Below are positions 7,281 to 9,321 of a stretch of 9,321 bases of DNA, piece after piece. The notes under the pieces were generated by a model. That model was not told where the DNA came from and searched no databases. It saw only the letters and a program-made list of their open reading frames with translations. Positions within the stretch are counted from its first letter, which is position 1. Each line of letters begins with the position of its first letter. The DNA is from Thermodesulfobacteriota bacterium (GTDB lineage Bacteria; Desulfobacterota; Dissulfuribacteria; Dissulfuribacterales; UBA3076): positions 1-9,321 of the forward strand of contig QNAY01000025.1 of assembly GCA_003645605.1 (NCBI GenBank), read 5' to 3'. The position numbers were made by a program, and so were the translations under genes.

Positions 7281-8906
7281 ATGGCGAAGCAAACAGGGAA
7301 AATATCCGAACTGTACCAAACAGAGGACTGCTGGGCTATTTGGTTGGGGTTGTTGATCATTTTTGTGGCCATGGCCTTCTTTTGGAGTGGAACCACAATC
7401 AAAGAGATCGCCATAACACCCGGAAAGTGGTCAGATCTTGCCGGGTTGTGGTCTGACCTTGTGAAACATTTTGTGCCATACCTTATTATCTTTATCGGCT
7501 TTGGTCTGATCTTTACCATCAGTATGGCAATCATGGGCCATAACATAAAAGAATATATCTCAGGTTATACCATTATATTCCTGAGCTCACTGGCCATTTT
7601 CTATCTAGCCTCTTCAAAGATGATGAAGGACGCGCACCTGGGAGCGCCATTGCTTGCTTTGGTTATTGGATTGATCATAGGTAATCTCAAGAAGATGCCT
7701 AGATGGTTCCAGACCTCAATGAGGACTGAATACTATATAAAGACTGGAATCGTTTTGCTTGGCGCAACCTTACCTTTTACCCTCATAATCACGGCTGGCC
7801 CGATTGCCTTTGTCCAGGCAACCATCATCTCCGTAACCACTTGGTTAACCATCTATCTGGCCGCCACTAAACTCTTTGGCCTGGAGCCAAGATTCGGGGC
7901 CGTCCTGGGGACCGGTGGCGCAGTATGCGGTGTATCCGCAGCAATTGCTGTTGGCGGGGCAGTCAAGGCAAAAAAGGACCATATTGCCATCACTATCGGC
8001 ATTGTCTCTATCTGGGCAATAGTCATGATTTTATCCCTGGTGGTGATCACAAAAATAATGATTCCTCCACCGGACAAGCTGGCAATTACACCGGATACCA
8101 TAGGAACCATAACTCCGGGGGAAGCCGGAGCATGGGTAGGGACCTCTGAGTTTGCAGATGCAGCCGGGTTTGCAGTAGTTGCAGAAATAGCCAGTGAATA
8201 TGGAGAATCGGCCATCCATACCTTCACACTGATGAAGGTAATCGGCCGGGATATCTGGGTAGGCATATGGGCATTTGTCCTTTCAATTGTCTCAGTCATA
8301 TTTTGGGAAGAAAAAAAAGGACAGAGGGCTGTCAGGCCTGGAGTAATCTGGGAAAGATTCCCTAAATTCGTGCTGGGTTTCTTTGCAGCCTCGATCATTA
8401 TCAGCATTATCGCAGCAACCGGGCCGAAACTTCATGTAGGAAAGGCAAAGCTACAGGGTGTCCTCAAGACCCACGTAATAAAGGAAGCCTATAATGCTGA
8501 CTTTTCAGACTATAAGGTGCCGGCCGAATTAGCGGATAAGTTTGCCCTGCCTCCTGGACAGGGAGTTATTACCTTTCAGGGCAAGATGTCTTTTGACGAG
8601 CTGGATATGTTGTTGGCATCTGCAACAAACAAAGACCAAAAAGCAGCATTAAAACAGTTGTACTACAAATCTGACTGGTTCGAGAGCGTCCTTAAATCAA
8701 AGGCCATCGCTCCTATCAAAAAGTTACGCTCCTGGTGCTTTGTCTTCTGTTTTCTCTGTATCGGTCTTTCCACACGCGTTAAAGACCTGCTCGTATTCGG
8801 CATGAAACCGTTCTGGGCCTTTACAATAGGCGTTATGGTCAATGTGCCCTTGGGATTCATACTCTCTACTTATGTGTTTGCGGAATACTGGAAGGCTATC
8901 AGGTAG
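7281..8906 (+). CDS. YeiH-family putative sulfate-exporter membrane protein, long form with a soluble insertion
   Basis: This 541-residue integral inner-membrane protein belongs by pattern to the YeiH / UPF0324 (Cons_hypoth698) family. Members are annotated as putative sulfate exporters, with weak functional proof. About eleven hydrophobic spans are visible, near 19-36, 63-85, 92-110, 121-137, 151-170, 172-195, 202-228, 236-262, 325-348, 370-390 and 484-535. Family-like segments are GTGGAVCGVSAAIA (about 212-225), AWVGTSEFADAAGFAVVAE (about 285-305) and CIGLSTRVKDL (about 494-504). E. coli YeiH has about 350 residues. The extra length lies in added N-terminal spans and a hydrophilic block at about 380-480, which contains FSDYKVPAELADKF and a helical, Lys-rich part. 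AGGA at 7267-7270 supports ATG 7281. The TetR gene upstream might control it, by position only. The substrate is not established; sulfate or another oxyanion is the family guess. Confidence 0.85.
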   Translation: MAKQTGKISELYQTEDCWAIWLGLLIIFVAMAFFWSGTTIKEIAITPGKWSDLAGLWSDLVKHFVPYLIIFIGFGLIFTISMAIMGHNIKEYISGYTIIFLSSLAIFYLASSKMMKDAHLGAPLLALVIGLIIGNLKKMPRWFQTSMRTEYYIKTGIVLLGATLPFTLIITAGPIAFVQATIISVTTWLTIYLAATKLFGLEPRFGAVLGTGGAVCGVSAAIAVGGAVKAKKDHIAITIGIVSIWAIVMILSLVVITKIMIPPPDKLAITPDTIGTITPGEAGAWVGTSEFADAAGFAVVAEIASEYGESAIHTFTLMKVIGRDIWVGIWAFVLSIVSVIFWEEKKGQRAVRPGVIWERFPKFVLGFFAASIIISIIAATGPKLHVGKAKLQGVLKTHVIKEAYNADFSDYKVPAELADKFALPPGQGVITFQGKMSFDELDMLLASATNKDQKAALKQLYYKSDWFESVLKSKAIAPIKKLRSWCFVFCFLCIGLSTRVKDLLVFGMKPFWAFTIGVMVNVPLGFILSTYVFAEYWKAIR

Positions 8907-8927
8907 TTGAACTTTTCTTTTTTTGCC

Positions 8928-8956
8928 TTGACACCTAATCCGATTCACCCTATTTT
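8928..8956 (+). promoter_or_regulatory. Promoter-like pair reading toward the right-hand repeat
   Basis: Perfect TTGACA (8928-8933), a 17-bp spacer and TATTTT (8951-8956) predict a transcript from about 8963. No complete gene follows in the window. The transcript would pass through an orphan Shine-Dalgarno and the repeat at 9037-9194. Confidence 0.5.
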
Positions 8957-9011
8957 TAGATAGTTAAAAACAAATTATATCAGTAAGAGTAAACACTGCG
9001 GAGATTCTCAG

Positions 9012-9018
9012 AAGGAGG
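9012..9018 (+). promoter_or_regulatory. Orphan Shine-Dalgarno sequence
   Basis: AAGGAGG is close to ideal, yet no start codon stands at a usable distance. ATG 9019 touches it, and the TTG at 9035 is followed at once by TAA. The repeat element begins 18 bases downstream, at 9037. It may have separated this site from its gene. Confidence 0.4.
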
Positions 9019-9036
9019 ATGTCCGCTTTATTTTTT

Positions 9037-9194
9037 GTAACCGTTCACAGGACACCACATCTGCTTTGTTGTCGGGCACTTGAAGTACAGGGAGTGCGTC
9101 TGCGTACCCGTACGCCTCGCATCTGCAGCACACTGTAAACGCTTACAGTTCGATGGGTGCGGTAAAACGGGCGTTGTAATCCCGTGACGGTTAC
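9037..9194. repeat. 158-bp dispersed repeat with terminal inverted repeats, copy 2
   Basis: This is the better-preserved copy of the element at 800-958. The ends are GTAACCGTTCAC (9037-9048) and GTGACGGTTAC (9184-9194), inverted apart from one missing base. It keeps the internal palindrome CTGTAAACGCTTACAG. Compared with copy 1 there is a CGTACG change after the first hairpin. That hairpin keeps pairing, with G-T in place of A-T. TATTTTTT (9029-9036) precedes the element and TATTTTT (9195-9201) follows it, which could be a target-site duplication in T-rich DNA. Confidence 0.82.
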
Positions 9195-9216
9195 TATTTT
9201 TGTAACCGTTCACGGG
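9181..9216. repeat. Strong stem-loop at the right end of copy 2
   Basis: CCCGTGACGGTTAC (9181-9194) and GTAACCGTTCACGGG (9202-9216) pair over 14 bp with one bulged base and a seven-base loop TATTTTT. The right arm is also a direct repeat of the left end of the element (9037-9048). This suggests a second, truncated unit or a duplicated end. A transcript through it would form a very stable hairpin. Confidence 0.7.
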
Positions 9217-9281
9217 GTCAACTGATCCCAAAAAATTTTCTTCCACCACAGGAACGTATCTGTGCTTTTTGAGCATGAGTT

Positions 9282-9321
9282 GTGAACGACGAAGTAATCT
9301 ATGTGAGATTGAGTGAGTTGA
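9282..9321 (+). CDS. Possible 5' end of a gene running off the window
   Basis: GTG at 9282 opens MNDEVIYVRLSEL with no stop before the window ends. The frame is closed upstream by TGA at 9276-9278, so GTG is the first possible start. Only a weak GAG lies nearby. Thirteen codons are too few to name a family, and this may be chance. Confidence 0.2.
   Translation, partial: MNDEVIYVRLSEL

Larger units (their letters stand above)
8907..9321. other. Non-coding stretch after the transporter
   Basis: These 415 bases hold a T-rich run just past the transporter stop (8914-8925) without a strong stem, a promoter-like pair (8928-8956), an orphan Shine-Dalgarno (9012-9018), the second repeat copy (9037-9194), a stem-loop (9181-9216), and a possible gene start at 9282. 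A minus-strand open frame at 9028-9276 is made of the repeat and is not a gene. Confidence 0.6.

Noticed and set aside
7853..8407. Minus-strand 184-residue open frame
   Set aside because: It is antisense to the YeiH-family gene. Its composition mirrors membrane segments and it has no supporting signals.
8894..8925. Terminator at the transporter stop
   Set aside because: A T-rich run is present, but the preceding CTATCAGGTAG stem has only about four pairs and overlaps the stop codon.
9028..9276. Minus-strand 82-residue open frame
   Set aside because: It is made of repeat copy 2 and the duplicated end. PVNGYK occurs twice because the repeat end occurs twice. It is not a gene.

Overview
The window looks like a piece of bacterial chromosome, by inference from a mesophilic delta-proteobacterium (Desulfobacterota or a relative). 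The grounds are moderate base composition, a long putative sulfate-exporter-family transporter, a FadR-type TetR regulator, a Thermotoga/archaeal-type SAH hydrolase, and the palindrome-rich intergenic repeats often found in that group. No marker gene fixes the taxonomy. There is no CRISPR array, phage gene or recognisable transposase.

Layout. (1) 1-2490, plus strand: a 264-residue protein of unknown function, a 159-bp repeat with imperfect terminal inverted repeats, then an asparagine-synthetase-B-like protein whose glutaminase nucleophile is Ser instead of Cys. (2) 2491-3160: a hairpin, two possible promoters, a 9-codon micro-ORF overlapping the next start, and a MarR-family regulator. (3) 3160-3527: non-coding, carrying an inverted-repeat island of GAACATCGAA-type motifs. 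(4) 6257-3528, minus strand: a methyl-cycle block made of tRNA-Ser(UGA), tRNA-Ser(GCU), metK and ahcY, apparently read from one promoter near 6300. (5) 6389-7117, plus strand: a FadR/YsiA-like TetR regulator whose promoter and operator are visible. (6) 7281-8906: a 541-residue YeiH-family membrane protein with a roughly 100-residue soluble insertion. (7) 8907-9321: non-coding, with a promoter-like pair, an orphan Shine-Dalgarno, the second copy of the 158-bp repeat, a strong stem-loop, and possibly the first codons of a gene that leaves the window.

How the genes work together: MetK makes S-adenosylmethionine and AhcY removes the S-adenosylhomocysteine left after methylation, so the minus-strand block is the housekeeping activated-methyl cycle joined to two serine tRNAs. 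The TetR regulator probably represses itself through a site at its own promoter. Its link to the transporter downstream is only positional. The pair of unknown protein and Ser2 AsnB-like enzyme is the least ordinary part of the coding content. The two-copy repeat is the least ordinary non-coding part. Nothing here proves a new multi-gene system.
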